Shown: positions 10,311-23,219, numbered from the stretch's first letter. The stretch: DNA of 64,000 nucleotides from Bettongia penicillata ogilbyi (GCA_023548195.1 JAJHZJ010000008.1:2194232-2258231), one strand, 5' to 3'. The notes: generated by a model not told the origin, from the letters alone. A program made the numbers and translations.

Positions 10311-10985
10311 TCTAAAAGATGTCTAAGCTTGTAGCTTCTAGCTCTAAATCCTGTGACTTTATAAAGTAATTGAGAAGAATCATAGCATTTGCAGTGATCC
10401 TTATACGTCTCCCTTTCCTCCTCTGCGTTTTCACCCTTTCTTCTTCAGCCATTTTTTGATAGAAATGGCCTTCGGAAAGGTTGAGAAGTAATCAGACTCC
10501 TCTGACACCTTTCTACCTGTCCCTTTAAAAACACTCATTATTTTGGACTAATATGAACTGCTACATGGTTCTCTCTACACCCTTATCTTGTCATTTTCTC
10601 TACCACCTTGCTGTCTTCTACCTGCCGATTATTCTGTACTAATTTGGACCTAACGTGGTATTTCCATTTCAGTTGGACCTCATGATGACAGCTACGTTTT
10701 TAAGATTCTCAAGGGGATAAATTTCAGATCCTGTGACAAGTGGTGGTGGTCAGGGACTACAATAAGTGCTTCTCAAATATATATTGTAGGAAGCTTTCTA
10801 GTCTAGTTTGCCCAAGGCTGATGCCCCTCAAGTCACTTCCCATAATTCAGACTGTTTTGGGGGATTATCCTCTTCAAGAACTTTTCAGGACTAGGTTATA
10901 GTATGGATGGATTTTTCCTTCCCAGTTGTCTCATACCTCTGTTTCATGTGTTTTAACTATTTGATGGTCTGTCTGCTTTGTCTTG
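10311..10985. other. Unannotated stretch
   Basis: Nothing recognised apart from the left target-site copy (10979-10985) of the SINE that follows. Confidence 0.35.
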
Positions 10986-11240
10986 ACACAGCTTGGTGGC
11001 AGAGTGGATAGAGTGCCAGACCTAGAGTGGGGAAAACTTATCTTTGTGAGTTCAATTCCAGCCTCAGACACTTACTAGCTGTAAGACCCTAAAAAGTCAC
11101 TTAACCCTGTTTGCCTCTGTTCCCTCATCTGTAAAATGAGCTGGAGAAGTGGCAAACCACTCCAGGACCTTTGCCAAAAAAAATTCGAAATGAGGTCACA
11201 AAGAGTCAGACATGACTGAAAACCGATAATAACAACTATA
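10986..11240 (+). mobile_element. MAR1-like SINE with target-site duplication
   Basis: 'ggtggcagagtggatagagt', 'cctcagacacttactagctg', 'tcatctgtaaaatgagctgg' and the RTE-like 'cacaaagagtcagacatgac' run in order. 'ttgtctt' occurs on both sides (10979-10985 and 11241-11247), consistent with a short target-site duplication. Confidence 0.85.
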
Positions 11241-11774
11241 TTGTCTTTTAGAGATTATATCTTTGAGAGAATAAGTGAAATATATCTTTCAAAGTACCAA
11301 AAGTTAAAGGTCTCATGACTTCTTAACAGCTCAAGGTATCTATATACCTGACTCCACTTTTTCAAGGATTATACTGAGTAGGTGAGGATGGGAATTTGAT
11401 ATGGTCAGTTTTATACAGTAGACATTGAATTGACCAATGGGTTGGTCAATTTAATGGATTGATTTAATTGATGATTCTCTTTAAAACTAGTCTGTGGCCT
11501 CAAAAATCTTCAAATGTGATGAACAAATATACCAACTGATTTAACTAAAAGGTAGTTGATATTCAAAACATTCTCTAGAGTGTGCTTTTCAGCTCTAGGT
11601 CTAGGATCATCTGATTTTTTCCATATTATTTGATGTAATAGTAAATATAGTTATGGTACACATCATAATAAAGCAGTAGTGTTGGAAAACCTCAGGGCTA
11701 TAAACAGTTGTAGGTAAAAATATATTCATTATTGTAATTATATTGAAAGCTGAATTTAAAGGATGATGTAGCTC
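11241..11774. other. Unannotated stretch
   Basis: No repeat or exon recognised. A short run 'gaccaatgggttggtcaat' near 11430-11450 is a small imperfect palindrome. Confidence 0.35.
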
Positions 11775-12000
11775 TTCCTTTTGTTTCTTCAGTTGCGTCC
11801 CACTCTTTGTGTCCCCATTTGGAGGTTTCTTGACCAAGATATTGACATGGTTTGTTTCCTTCTCTAACTCTGAGGCAAAAAGGGTTGCCCAGGGTCATAC
11901 AGCTAACAAATGTCTAACACCAGATTTGAACTTGGGTAGATGAGTCTTCCTGACTCCAGGTGTAACACTATATCCACTGTGCCATGTACCTGCCCATAGA
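11775..12000 (-). mobile_element. MAR1-like SINE, antisense
   Basis: The antisense order 'cgtcccactctttgtgtccc', 'gggttgcccagggtcataca', 'cttcctgactccaggtgta' and 'atccactgtgccatgtacct' covers the RTE-like tail, core and tRNA-like head. Confidence 0.85.
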
Positions 12001-13754
12001 TCTCCCTATATCTCCAAAAAACAAAGTCATCTAGGTTTGGACAGAGGTCATGATGATAGCTCATGAACAATATTTCCATTTCTTCCAACTGTAATCTACA
12101 AATTATACCATGGGTGTTTGTTGGGGGTATTTCACATTTTCTCTGGCTCTGGTCTCGGAAAAATTAGCCATTTTAGTATTCGGCACTGAATATAGCTGAG
12201 AGTGCTCTGTTCCACACATTTGCTTTTTCAGAAAGTAAACATTGAAGCTTATGCATTAAATTCTTCTTGCTAAGTGCACATGCTAGCATGAGAGTCTATT
12301 GCTGAATTTTATTGCACAGCAGATGTTGGCATTTCTAAAACAAACACAAACTTTTCTCCCCCAAGTCAGTGCTATTCCTCTTTATGAATCTCTTTTTAGC
12401 AAGTCAGTACAGGTTTATGTCTGCTGGAGAGTTTATGATTTATTATTTTTATTACAAAAAAAGGTTTAAGAGAAAAATAATTACACTACCAAGAAATTTT
12501 TTCTATCAGCTCTTTTTCTGTCTCCTGGGCCATAGTTCTAATTATTTTTTTTCCTAATGGTAATTGATAACCAGGTGAATTCCCTTGCTGTTATAATTTT
12601 ACCAAGTTTTTGTTCTTACACTCCCTGGGAATAATAAAAACTTTGTAAGTTCAACTATTTGACAAGGTGATATACTCCTCCTGTGGATAAATAACAAGTT
12701 TGCGCAGAAGTCTTTTAAAGGCAGCTGTCATTTTTTATTTCCAATTTGCATCGGAGCAGTAGTGACAGTTCATTAGTAGTTGAGGTATCTAAAACTTAGA
12801 AAATATATTTTCTGATTCAAGGTTAAATGGGTCATCATCTCTTATGAAAGAGAATATCATGAACTCCATAGACCGTCGCACATTTTTCAAAGTGTTGACA
12901 TACAGCTCACCATTCTTCTCACTGAGGTGATGTGACAATAGAAAGATCTATGCTATCTCATCCTTTTTTATATGTATGAAAAATTGGCTATGCATATTTT
13001 TCCTTGGGGAAAGCTTCACACTGACGACAGTGGTTGTCTTGAGTATTAAAGCCTTAGATGAAAAGGATTGTACAGTTATAAATTATCATGCCTTGTGTGT
13101 GCTTTTGCAACAATACTTTTCAATACTGCTATTTGCATGTAGAGTTTTAATTAAGAGATAACTGTCGCCACAGGTCGACTGCAGAAGGCTATAGTCTCCA
13201 ACAGAGAGATAAATGCCATTGCCAAGTCTTACAGGTTGGATAGTAAATGGGGGGTCTATAATATAAAATGGATTTGTAATTAAAAGCATAAAAAGTCATT
13301 TTCAAACTTAGTGGAAAACATGAAAAAATTCCTAAAATTTGTTAATGTCTGTCTTTAACAAACTCTTTTTTATATGTCTAAAAGATATTCTGTAAACTTC
13401 TATCATAATTGGCCAGATTTTGACCAAAATAATTCACAATTATTCCTAACCAGAGAAGTTAAATGCTGTTGTGATTTCACTTTGTCCTCTTTCCATTTGG
13501 GTCCACAAGTTTGTTTCTCCAAGTATTTTAGCTCCCTCTTAGAAACTGAGGTCATAGCATCATCTGAAATTGTAATTCAGATTATCTTTCATGAGCTGAT
13601 GGGTCAAAATACATGAAAAATATTCAGTGAAATGACTATATAAATTTGAAATCAGTTTACTTATTGGCCCATTTTTCTATTTTCATATATAAAAGCATCC
13701 TACCTATCTATACTTTTCCTAGGCATGTACATGACAGATCCTGCAGATTCTAAC
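12001..13754. other. Repeat-poor unannotated stretch
   Basis: No SINE or LINE is recognised over about 1.7 kb. Frames of 60-80 codons (for example 12369-12557, 12976-13161 and 13374-13616, plus) show no domain. 12700-12800 ('cagctgtcattttttatttc' and onward) looks less decayed and AT-rich, but without an alignment I cannot call it conserved. Confidence 0.35.
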
Positions 13755-13935
13755 AGGAGGCAACATGGTTTAGTAATCAGGATGGAAATCTTGCCTTAGG
13801 CTCTTACTAGCTGTGTGATCTTGAGTCCATTATTTAACATCTCTGTGCCTCAGTTTTTTGAAATGAAAGGGTTGTATACTCAGTGACCTCTGACATCCCT
13901 TCCATATGTAAACCTCTGACCTTCCAAAATTAGGC
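13755..13935 (+). mobile_element. MIR-type SINE
   Basis: 'aacatggtttagtaatcagg', 'cttactagctgtgtgatctt', 'gtgcctcagttttttgaaat' and 'tgacatcccttccatatgt' follow MIR order. Confidence 0.75.
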
Positions 13936-15619
13936 ACTATCTTTCTCAACATTTATCTTTTCACACAAATCCAAATGAAATTAATGAATCAGTGGTAGCA
14001 GAGGACAAGAAGAAGTAATGATTATGAAAAAAAATCTATGCTCTTCTGTTCTCAAGAGGCAAGCCCCAGGTAATGTAAAACAGAGATTAGAGCTAGCTGC
14101 AGAATTGGGCTCAGATGCAGAAGTCCATCATGATTTCCTGTGGGGTTTCTGGTGGTGGCTCAGAACTTCCTGAAAATGTCAGTACTGGGATATATGGAAA
14201 AGAGGGGGCAGGTTTCAAAGTCAAGTCTGCTCATTTTCTCATCCAAAAAGAAGTATTTTTAAAGAGAGAGGCTAATTAGAGCATGGCCTTGACACAAGAC
14301 AGGAATTCTCCTTGCTCACTTTCTTTTATGACCTAGGCTAAGTGTAAACTCAAATTAGTAAAAATTATTTTCTTTATAAATCATCATATAATTTACTGTC
14401 TAGGCTATGGAATGAGTTTATCATAAAGGATTTATGGTTAAGAGAAAAAAAGATGCTAGACCCTGGAGATTCAGTGGCCCATAACTCCTTTTCATTTCTT
14501 ATCTTTTAGCTACTCCCTTCCTCCACTCATTTCCTGTGGCTTGTATGCATCATAGCCACAGGACAGAAAAGGAGTAACAGAAATTTGCTTATTGATTTAG
14601 ACAAGTAGATGATGCAGTGGCATGTGAAAGTGTCCTTAAGTAACACAGGATAGCAAAATATTAGATACACTTACATTCTTGGTTGAAAACATCTAGGTAT
14701 CTAGTTCTCTTTTGGGGACATATATACAGTCAGTTCTTCTATAAGATGACATATACGTTCTTAAAAATCACCCTGCTGTATAAATTTGCACAATAAAAAA
14801 ATCACTGGGCTTATGGGAAAATGGAGTCAGGTACCCAACATTCAAAAAATCTGTCCATGACATAAAAAAAGATAAAAACCCAATAAAAATGGTAACACAG
14901 TTTTATATTTGTTAGGAAATAGATAAATATAACAACAAATAGTGATGATATCCATAGCTTTGGACTGCTGTTAACCCTGTGTCCCATTTCCACACATTAG
15001 TCTGGTAGAGTCTACAGGGTTACACAAGAAGGTTGTAACTCTGAGATTTGTTTAACTTGGAGTGTTAACTGAGTATGTGTATTTTTTTTAATATAGAGAA
15101 GTTCAGAATTGCAAAAGAATAGTAAAAAACACAACCCTATAGGTTAACACGCATGGTGACCTGAGGTACCTGGCAGATGTTTGAGGTTTGCGTGAATGTA
15201 TTGTTTTGTGTGTTCTTAGACTGCTTGGCTCATCTGCTTGAAACTTTCTACATTCTCCCTGTTTCTCACAGAAGAAAGTGCACATAAGCAAATGTGAAAT
15301 TCATGGTATGCTCAAGTTTTCCCTAACATATCAATCACACTGGAACAAATAAATTCATATTTTTTTAAAAAGCATTATAGCAGAAGACTTTAAAATAGTC
15401 ATACTGAGAACCAAATAAATCCTCTGGCCAACTTAACTCCAGAACTAATAAAACAAAAATTTACATTTGTCAAATGCACACTGTGGGGAAGTATTGTACT
15501 AATCTGGAGTAGCAGTTGTTACAAAAAAAAAAAAAGGTGGAAGACATTGTTCTGGCTTCAAAGAATTTGACAAATGCTATGTGCAATGAAGGGCAAAATC
15601 ACAGCAAAGACTTAGGATG
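13936..15619. other. Repeat-poor unannotated stretch
   Basis: No recognised repeat except a T/A run near 15520. Frames at 14811-14993 and 15103-15291 (minus) are short and without features. Confidence 0.35.
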
Positions 15620-15790
15620 TAAGGTTCATAGATTTAGATCTGGTAGGAAGAGGTTTTAAAAGCCATCAAGTCTTAACACCTTTATTTTAAAGATGAGGAA
15701 ACTGAGGCTCATAAAATATGTAACAGAGATAAGATTTGAATCCAGGTCTTTGGCTCTTTCCAATCTATTATGTTGTCTTTAATAACTCTT
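15620..15790 (+). mobile_element. THER1-like SINE
   Basis: 'tcatagatttagatctggta', 'agatgaggaaactgaggctc', 'gatttgaatccaggtctttg' and 'ccaatctattatgttgtct' give the near-complete THER1 order. Confidence 0.8.
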
Positions 15791-16489
15791 ATTCAAGCCA
15801 CAAATAGTTTAGTGCTGGATCTGGTGAAGCCACAAATCTTGTAACTGCATTATTACATACAGTATTTTCCAGTTGTTGGAAATATTCGGTAACATTCTAA
15901 TGGATTATTGACCACTCCTCCAACTTGTACTTCATCTGATAATGTAACTATTCAGCTGCTTGAACAATGCACCCCAGAACTTTCTGTTGTTGATCTCTTC
16001 CCCATCTCTTTTAGGGATGGTTTTCTCAATAGATGGTTGAGATGTCAGACCATTCTACTTAGGATCATCTTTATTTCCCCTTCTACCTCCTACTAGGCAT
16101 AGAATGGGAACTATTCCTTTATTGGCCCTTCGAGCCCTGAAAAATATTGCTGATGTGTGTTCCTGATATTAGCATTCAGAATTGAAATACCCATCTGTTT
16201 ACCACTTTGGCTTGTATGTCCACTACTATCCTTTGCCGGATTACAAGCAATTACATTCCTGTGCTTTTATGACCTGAGACTGAAATATCCACCCTTTTCC
16301 CTCATTCCTGAACTCTCCAAGTATTTCTGTGTCCCCAACCAAATGTGAAGCCATCTGGCACATGTAAGTATCCTCATATCTATGCATTTTGGATAATAAT
16401 ACTTATTTCCTTCCCATTATCTTGAATCTTTTATGTTAAAGTTGACCATTAATGGTTTTAAATTTTTTAAAAATATATAGTTAGGGATG
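15791..16489. other. Unannotated stretch
   Basis: The pyrimidine-rich plus strand holds frames at 15908-16096 and 16157-16348. No domain, splice context or repeat family is recognised. Confidence 0.35.
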
Positions 16490-16670
16490 ATAAATGTACT
16501 AGATAGAGCCTCCAGGGGTCAGGAAAACTGGTTTCTGATTCTGGTACAGCCAACAACTTTGTGTGATCTAGAGCATACTAACTTTTCTGAGTCTCGGTTT
16601 CTTCTGTAAAATGAAGATAAGTCATCCCCAAGATTCCTCCCAGCTTTAAAATTTTTACTGCAGCATTTAG
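16490..16670 (+). mobile_element. MIR-type SINE
   Basis: 'actagatagagcctccaggg', 'tttctgagtctcggtttctt' and 'tgtaaaatgaagataagtca' then 'attcctcccagctttaaa' are in MIR order. Confidence 0.7.
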
Positions 16671-17084
16671 AAATAAATTTCCCTTTGGGTCAACTTGTAA
16701 GGAAGAAATTATACAAATATTGAAAGTTTCTTATTGAAATTCAGAGCACTTAGGAAGCAGACTTGATGGTCATCATCCGTAAGTCCAAGGAGAAAATGAT
16801 CACTTATTTGTAATACTTAACACTGGAAACATGGAAGAAGAGTTTTATTTATTAAATTAGCTCATCTTTTCAAAGTAAATACTTGTTAAGGAAAACAATG
16901 ATTCATTATAAAAGAAGGGAGTTGGGTTTTTGTTTGCATGTATGTGCGTGAGAGAGAGGGTGTGAGTGTGTGTGCTTTAACCAGCGATAGAAAACAGTAT
17001 AAGGCACTAAAGTCCATTACAGATGTCTCAACCTGAAATGAAGGTGAGCCCAGATGTTTGAAGGCAGTATGAGCTCTGGAAGAA
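16671..17084. other. Unannotated stretch
   Basis: Contains a short (GT/GA)-rich tract at about 16940-16975. Nothing else recognised. Confidence 0.35.
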
Positions 17085-17390
17085 AATACGACCAAATTGG
17101 AAAAATTCCCAAGTACTATCCTAGGGCCTCACCATCTCTGAAAATCCCCCATTTCCTTCAAAGTTCAGGCTGTTGTCCACATGAGACTTTCTTTGATCCC
17201 CTCCCTGGCTGTTTATGCCACCCTTTCCCCCAAATTACCTTTTATACTCTTACATGTGTACACGTTGTCTTCCCTGATGTAATGTAAACTCCCTAGGTCA
17301 GAGACTGTTTTATTTTTATCTTCATATCTCAACACCTAGGCATGCCTGGCATTCACCAATAAATTCTTGTAGTTTGATTCACAACTGGTG
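17085..17390 (+). mobile_element. L2 LINE 3' end
   Basis: 'catgagactttctttgatcc', 'taaactccctaggtcagaga' and 'tttttatcttcatatctcaa' follow L2 3' UTR order. It terminates at 'caataaattcttgtagtttg'. Confidence 0.7.
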
Positions 17391-19689
17391 ATGGATTATC
17401 CATTCATGATCTAACCTTACCTAAGATTAGAAAGGTTGATCACCTGTTTGACTACAGAGCAATGATTTTTTTTACCACTTCTACTCTTAAAGACCTTCTT
17501 AGTTGGAGAGGAATTGCAATCTGTATTAGCAGGAATACCCACACTTAACAATGTTACAGATCTTTGAAGTAATAAGAATTTAAATCCCTCAGAAGGATTC
17601 TATTATGTTGTGTGAATAGCTAGCATTTAGCCTTAGAGATGCTTGCTTTGTACTGGGGATACAGTTCCACACCCAGTAGATGCCCCCAAAAGGACTATTA
17701 AATGGCCAACCTAATCATTATCTGCTGTATTCATCTTTCCCTATTAAGAGCAGCTGCTTTGTTGATGATAAATTGCAGTGCTTTATTCATAGTTTGGATA
17801 ATAGTTCCAAAAACACCTAAACTAAGAAATGCAATCTTGACTTCCTGTAGGTTAGACTGTTAAAACTGATGTTGACATGGACATGTTTTGATCAGAAGTA
17901 AACTGAAACACGGAAGTTTACACTTCCCACCCCATCCCAACTCCAACCCTCTTTTTAAAGCCAATTGAATTTTTAAAAAAATCATTCTTTTGATATGGAA
18001 AAGACAAGTGGCATATAGCACGTGGGGTGTTTTTATTTTTTTTTTTATATTTACAAGATCAGAAACTGCAATCTAATCCATATATCCTTACCAACCTCAT
18101 GTGCAAATTCACTCTGTACTGTACTATAAAGGGATGCCGGAAATGTGCTAATTCCCTAAATGTCTCTGCTTCTGCCATAAACATTTGTGATGATCGTTTG
18201 CTATGCCTCTAATATTGGCTTTATAGAATGTCAGATTCCACTCCTCCAGTCTCCTACGTGTTGCAGTGTTCAGGTTCTATTTGTCAGGATATTGGTATTG
18301 AATCAGGAGGCAGGTAACATATGGGGGTCAGGGTAGTAATTGAACCTGAATAAGGCTGGAGCAGGGAATGATGTCAGGGAGCAGGGAGGAAGCTAGACAC
18401 TGAAAAAATATTAGTGTTGTTATGAATCAGATTTTCAATACCACCCACACCTGAATAGATTCTTGTTATAGCTTTGTTTGTTGTATGATTGATAACCAGG
18501 AGAGGACTTCTCATATATGAATATCTCCCACTTTATCTTCGGGTAGTTTGCTGCCCTTTTAATAAACATGCCTGGTGTGTGTCCAATGTGCTTGTGAGCA
18601 TCCCTTCAGGAAGAAATCATCCATTTGGAAAGACTGGATGATAACATTTTTCTCAGGCCTCTCAGACCCATACTCCCTTTCTTAGTCACATGCTAAGCCA
18701 CTGATTTGCTTTCTCCACTGCCTCTAGGGCATTCGCTTATCCCAGATTGGGGGGACTGTCAGGAACCTAGAACTGTCTTGTTTAAAGATCATATGTTTAA
18801 ATGGTACTAGGTACCCAGTTTATATACAGTCTTGCCAGTTAGAGGCACAGACTTGGGCTGTGGGGAGGTGGAGGGAAGGGCTGAGTGGTGATGGGGAGTG
18901 TCCCTGCTTCCTAAATTAATAAACTAGGAACAAATTTCATGAAACTATGACCAGACTTGGCCACAGACTGACAGAAATCTACTTTAAAACATACCTCCTT
19001 CACTCATGTAACTTCACATTCACTTGGCTTCCACATGATCATGCATGTTCATCTCTTAATTACATTCACTTCCTCATAGACTTGAACCGTTGTTTACTCT
19101 TTCCATGTTCAACCACGATTCCAAAACACCCACATCTAAGCCCTTAGTTTTTCTTGAATGACTTCATGATCAATTCTCAGAGGCTCTTGCCTGTGTGACC
19201 CTATTGTCTGATTACCAGGATCAGGAGAATATCTTGACTCCTCTTTTATAGAGAGGTTGCCATGGGGATAGAAATAATGAGGGGCAGTTGGCAAGCCTCC
19301 TTTACCTCTCTTCAGTGGTTCAGATCTTGTCTCCTTCCTCTCCTTCTCTTTGCTCTTATCTTCTGGGCTACCATTCTAGGAGCAGGAAGAGGTGATGAGT
19401 GCGTCAGCATACTGAATACCGACCATAGGAAGTATTGTACATAGTTGGTTAGTATCCAGCCTATACCTCTCTCTCTGCGGTCCCTTGTCTTCCTCTAAGG
19501 TGCCAACTCTGCCAATCTTAGTAAATGCCTTTTATTCTCATGATTCCAACCTCCTCTCCTTATGAAAATTTACTCATGAAATATCCCTTTCTTCAAGATC
19601 ATACCTTCTTCTGCATGACTATGGGTCATAATCAGATTTTTAAAAATCCTTCTAATGGTCTAGTTTGATACAGTGTTATGCTTTCTAAA
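17391..19689. other. Repeat-poor unannotated stretch
   Basis: About 2.3 kb with no repeat I can name. Frames at 18027-18212, 18947-19147 and 19262-19444 (plus) are short. The last starts in 'gttgccatggggatag' and has a hydrophobic middle (LLPLLLFALIFWATILGAG), but there is no supporting splice or promoter evidence. Confidence 0.35.
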
Positions 19690-20165
19690 GAATATCTTAA
19701 CTGATGCTAAGTGAAATGAGCAGGAACAGGAGAACATTGAACACAGTAGTAGCCACACTACTACAATGACTAACTTTGATAGACTTAGCTCTTCTCGGCA
19801 ATGCAGGGATCTAATGCAACTCCAAAAGCCTCACGATGGAAAATGCTGCCCACGTCCAGAGAAAGACCCATGGAATCTGAATGCATATTGAAGCATACCA
19901 TTTACTCTCCCTATTTTTGCGGTTGTTTTCTTCGGTTGTTTCTTTCTCTTGGTTTCTCCCATTCGTTCTAATTCTGCTTTACAACCTGACTAATGTGAAA
20001 ATATGTTTAATAAGAATATATATGGAGAACCCTTATCAGAATGCATTTCATCTTGGGGAAGGGTGAGGAAAGGGAGGCAGAAAAAATTTAAAACTCAAAA
20101 ACTTATGGAAGTGACTGTTGAAAGCTAAAAGAAATATGTTAAAAGGGGGGAAAGAATCTCTTAAC
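19690..20165 (+). mobile_element. Marsupial-type L1 3' UTR
   Basis: 'gaaatgagcaggaacaggag', 'gatagacttagctcttctcg', 'atgctgcccacgtccagaga', 'ctgactaatgtgaaaatatg' and 'aaaactcaaaaacttatgga' follow the full order of a marsupial L1 3' UTR from just after the ORF2 stop to near the tail. It is the best-preserved L1 3' UTR in the window. Confidence 0.85.
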
Positions 20166-21544
20166 AAGCTTCAAATGTGAAGTTTCAGGAGAAGCCACTG
20201 AATTTCAGACATTGAAGTAGGCAAAAACTCATGCCTTGTGAGTGGATTAACTATTCCGTTCAGAAGACGAAGAAACTCCTAAACTTGAATACCTTCATTT
20301 GGTAAAATGTGGAAAAGCAAAATAAGAAGGTAATTCCCAGTTTGAATAGGATAGCAGGACAATCTTGCATCTCATATTTCCACTTTATTATTGAAGTCCT
20401 TCTAAACTGTAAGGAACTTTTAATTTCCTTTTGCCACACAGACTCTCCAATGTATTGTTATGTCTGTTTTGATTCGGTTTTTTTTTGGTTTTTTGTTTTT
20501 TTTTAGAAATCCTTGAGACCTGCAGAGTAGCTTCTGCCTTTGACTGAGTTTATGATGCTTCTCAAAGTGTGTTTGATTAATGAACTGTTTACAAAATTAG
20601 CCAGGTCATTAAAATATATTAAGATATAAATCTTTGTATCTTGATATTTTACCTCAATTAGATGAGTTACTCTTCTTAAACTATAGTCTAAGCAGTTGTG
20701 ATATCTATATCACCATATCTTTAGTTAAATGCTGTTCAGATTTTTGATGAGAATTTTAGTTGAACAGGGGCCAAGGTATTTTAATAAAAATTTCCCTAAG
20801 CCTGATTAGTTGATAGGAAGTAAATTTCTCATTTTTGATTAACACATTAACTCTTTCTGGGCATTAGGGTACCATTTAGTAAATTACTTCTTTTAGTACG
20901 GTATGGTAAATGTTGCCCAAGAGGCGGGAAAGAGTTAATGCACCAACACAGTAAGCAATTTAGTACTTTGTCTCCAGCAGATCCCTCCCATTATGTCAAA
21001 TGTTTCCCTTTTGGTTTAAAAAAAAAGAGAGAGAAAAAGTTATAATTTTCTTTTAAAATGAAGTAAAATTTCTTTTAAAATGAAATAATACATGGCACTT
21101 TTTGTCAGATTTTGTTCTTTTGTTTTTGGCTAAGAGCTTGTTTTCTTTATGTAGATATTAGATGCTAAAAAGTATAATCCCTATGATTATTTCAGGGGTA
21201 TTGGTATTGGAAGCTTTTTAGGGCAAAAAATTAGCAGATAAATGAAATTTGTATTCCTGCCTGGAAAGCTTAGTGGATTCAATGGTTTTATACATATTCT
21301 TAAATAAGGGACTTTTGGTTACATCTATTTACCCTGTATAGGAAATAAATTTAAGAAAGATAAAATTGTGCTGCATACTTCTTATGCAGTACTCAGGAAA
21401 GGTTTTGTTTTTCCAAGTTCCTAAGTTTCTTTCTGTATTTTCTATTAGTATCTCTTGTGTCTTCTACTTTTCCATCACCACACAGAACTCCATTTCATAG
21501 TTGTGGAATTTTGGTACAATTATAGAATAATAAATACAATTGTG
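20166..21544. other. Repeat-poor unannotated stretch
   Basis: Contains a T-rich tract near 20470-20505 and a 22-bp tandem unit 'ttcttttaaaatgaa' starting at 21048 and again at 21070. Nothing else recognised. Confidence 0.35.
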
Positions 21545-21720
21545 TAGATTCAGAGCTGGAAAAGACCTTAGAGATAGTCATGTATAATTCCCTCATTTTG
21601 TAAAATGGGGAATTTGAGGCCCAGAGAGGTTGACCTTATTTTTACACAGATATTAAGTAGTAAAGCCAAGATTTGAACCCCGTTTTCTAACTTCTAAAAT
21701 ATTTACCCATAACGATGATA
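21545..21720 (+). mobile_element. THER1-like SINE
   Basis: 'gattcagagctggaaaagac', 'gaatttgaggcccagagagg' and 'ccaagatttgaaccccgttt' give clear THER1 order. Confidence 0.8.
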
Positions 21721-21769
21721 TGAATTTTTCATTAAGAGATTGTCAGTTTTCTTGTAGCATTTTAATCTC

Positions 21770-21860
21770 AAAGTATTTACTAAGCACCCACCTTGTACCT
21801 AGCATTATCCTACTATCTGGTATTAGGGTGCTGTGGCAATGATATTATTTCATTTATTTA
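21770..21860 (-). mobile_element. L2 3' end, antisense fragment
   Basis: 'agtatttactaagcacccac' and 'ttgtacctagcattatccta' are the reverse complement of the L2 terminus. Confidence 0.5.
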
Positions 21861-22039
21861 ATCTTTTAAGATTATGTTTCATCATTCATGCTTCTGACAT
21901 TAACAGGTTATATGATCTTTGGCAACTAATTTATCTATTTTGTGCTAAAATGTAAAATGTGCTAAAATGCTGCCAAATGGGCATAATCATCCTTGTTCTA
22001 CTTTAACCTTAAGACATTTGGAAAATGATTGGTTGAAAG

Positions 22040-22255
22040 GCAGTGTGTTTTAAGGCATGATGGGAGAGTTCAATAACTCTGACACTGACCACTTGTATGT
22101 CAAAGTTGTATGTGTCAAAGTCCCTAAATCTTTCTAAACTTTAGTTTCTCCTCTATAAAACAGGAATTGTATTTTTATTACCCAATCAAATTGGAAGTTG
22201 TAAGCAAAGTACTTTGTAAACCTTTAAAACAGTATATATGTGCAAGTCATTATGT
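22040..22255 (+). mobile_element. MIR/WSINE-like SINE
   Basis: 'gggagagttcaataactctg', 'ctttagtttctcctctataa' and 'aagcaaagtactttgtaaac' are in SINE order. Confidence 0.6.
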
Positions 22256-22479
22256 AGCATCAACCAGAGAATATTGACATCATAAGAGGGAAATTGGTGG
22301 GTTTGGTTTTTTATTAATGTTCTAATTTACCCCTGAAGGCATGGCAAAGTTTTCAAAGGCCAACCAAGACATTTTCAATAAGATATCCAGAAGGGGATTT
22401 GTACTTTTTCATTAAATAACCTATAATCTAGCTGGAAAGGGAAAAGTAACAGATGAGAGATAAAGAGTCCATATGGACA
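22256..22479. other. Unannotated stretch
   Basis: Nothing recognised. Confidence 0.3.
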
Positions 22480-22870
22480 TCATTGGATTTGAAGAAAGAA
22501 GCCCCTGGGATGTGGATTCACCTACTTATGAATCCTATGACCTTAGACAGTTAGCTTCATTTTCTTCTTGTTGTTCAGCTGTCCAACTCTTTGTGACCCC
22601 ATTTCAGAATTTCTTAGCAAATGTACTGGAGTAGTTTGCCATTTCATTCTCCAGCACATTTGACAGATGAGAAAACTGAGGCAAGTAGAGTGAAATGACT
22701 TGTCTAGAGTCACACAGCTGCTAAGTGTCTGAGGCTGGATTTGAACTCAGTTCCTCCTGATTCCAGGCCCAATGCTCCATCCTCTTGACCAATTAGCTGC
22801 CCCTTAGTTTCTTCTTTAAATGTAAAATGGGAGGTGAGCTAGATGATCTCTAAGATTTCATGGCAACATA
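22480..22870 (+). mobile_element. MIR-type SINE split by a later SINE
   Basis: The MIR head and core (22480-22569: 'attggatttgaagaaagaag', 'ctatgaccttagacagttag') resumes at 22808 with 'tttcttctttaaatgtaaaa' and 'gatgatctctaagatttcat'. The MAR1-like SINE between them must be younger. Confidence 0.75.
22570..22807 (-). mobile_element. MAR1-like SINE inserted in a MIR, with target-site duplication
   Basis: Antisense order 'ttcagctgtccaactctttg', 'cacatttgacagatgagaaa', 'cacacagctgctaagtgtct' and 'accaattagctgcccc'. It is flanked by the identical 9-mer 'tttcttctt' at 22561-22569 and 22808-22816, which fits the disrupted MIR sequence. Confidence 0.85.
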
Positions 22871-23219
22871 AACTTAACCATAATTGCAAGGGTAAGGGAG
22901 GCGTTAGCAGAGGCTGGGGGAGTTGGGGAAATATATTGTGGAGGCAGAGCTTACAACCAGACTTTAAATGTAGTAAGGGTTTGTTTAGTTAGAAAAACAA
23001 TGAGGGGAACTACATTAAGCACAAATAGTAGGTACCCAGCATAGGTTCCTAATAAATGTAATTTGGAGGTTGGAAAATTTGTGGCATGGTAGTGAGGAAC
23101 CTGACCTGACTGCTACAGAGGAAATAGCAAGAAACAAGTTTAAATGGGTGGGCTGGGATCCTGTTATATAATCTCTGTCCTTATAACTGAATTATAAAAA
23201 TAGTATTCAACCCTACTTG
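22871..23219. other. Unannotated stretch
   Basis: Purine-rich, with no recognised repeat or exon. Confidence 0.3.

Noticed and set aside
10986..11060. tRNA-like sequence with box A/B features
   Set aside because: It is the tRNA-derived head of a MAR1-like SINE. It lacks a complete cloverleaf and recurs in many copies.
19262..19444. Small hydrophobic open frame starting after a Kozak-like context
   Set aside because: 60 codons with no splice sites, promoter or homology that I can see; expected by chance over 64 kb.
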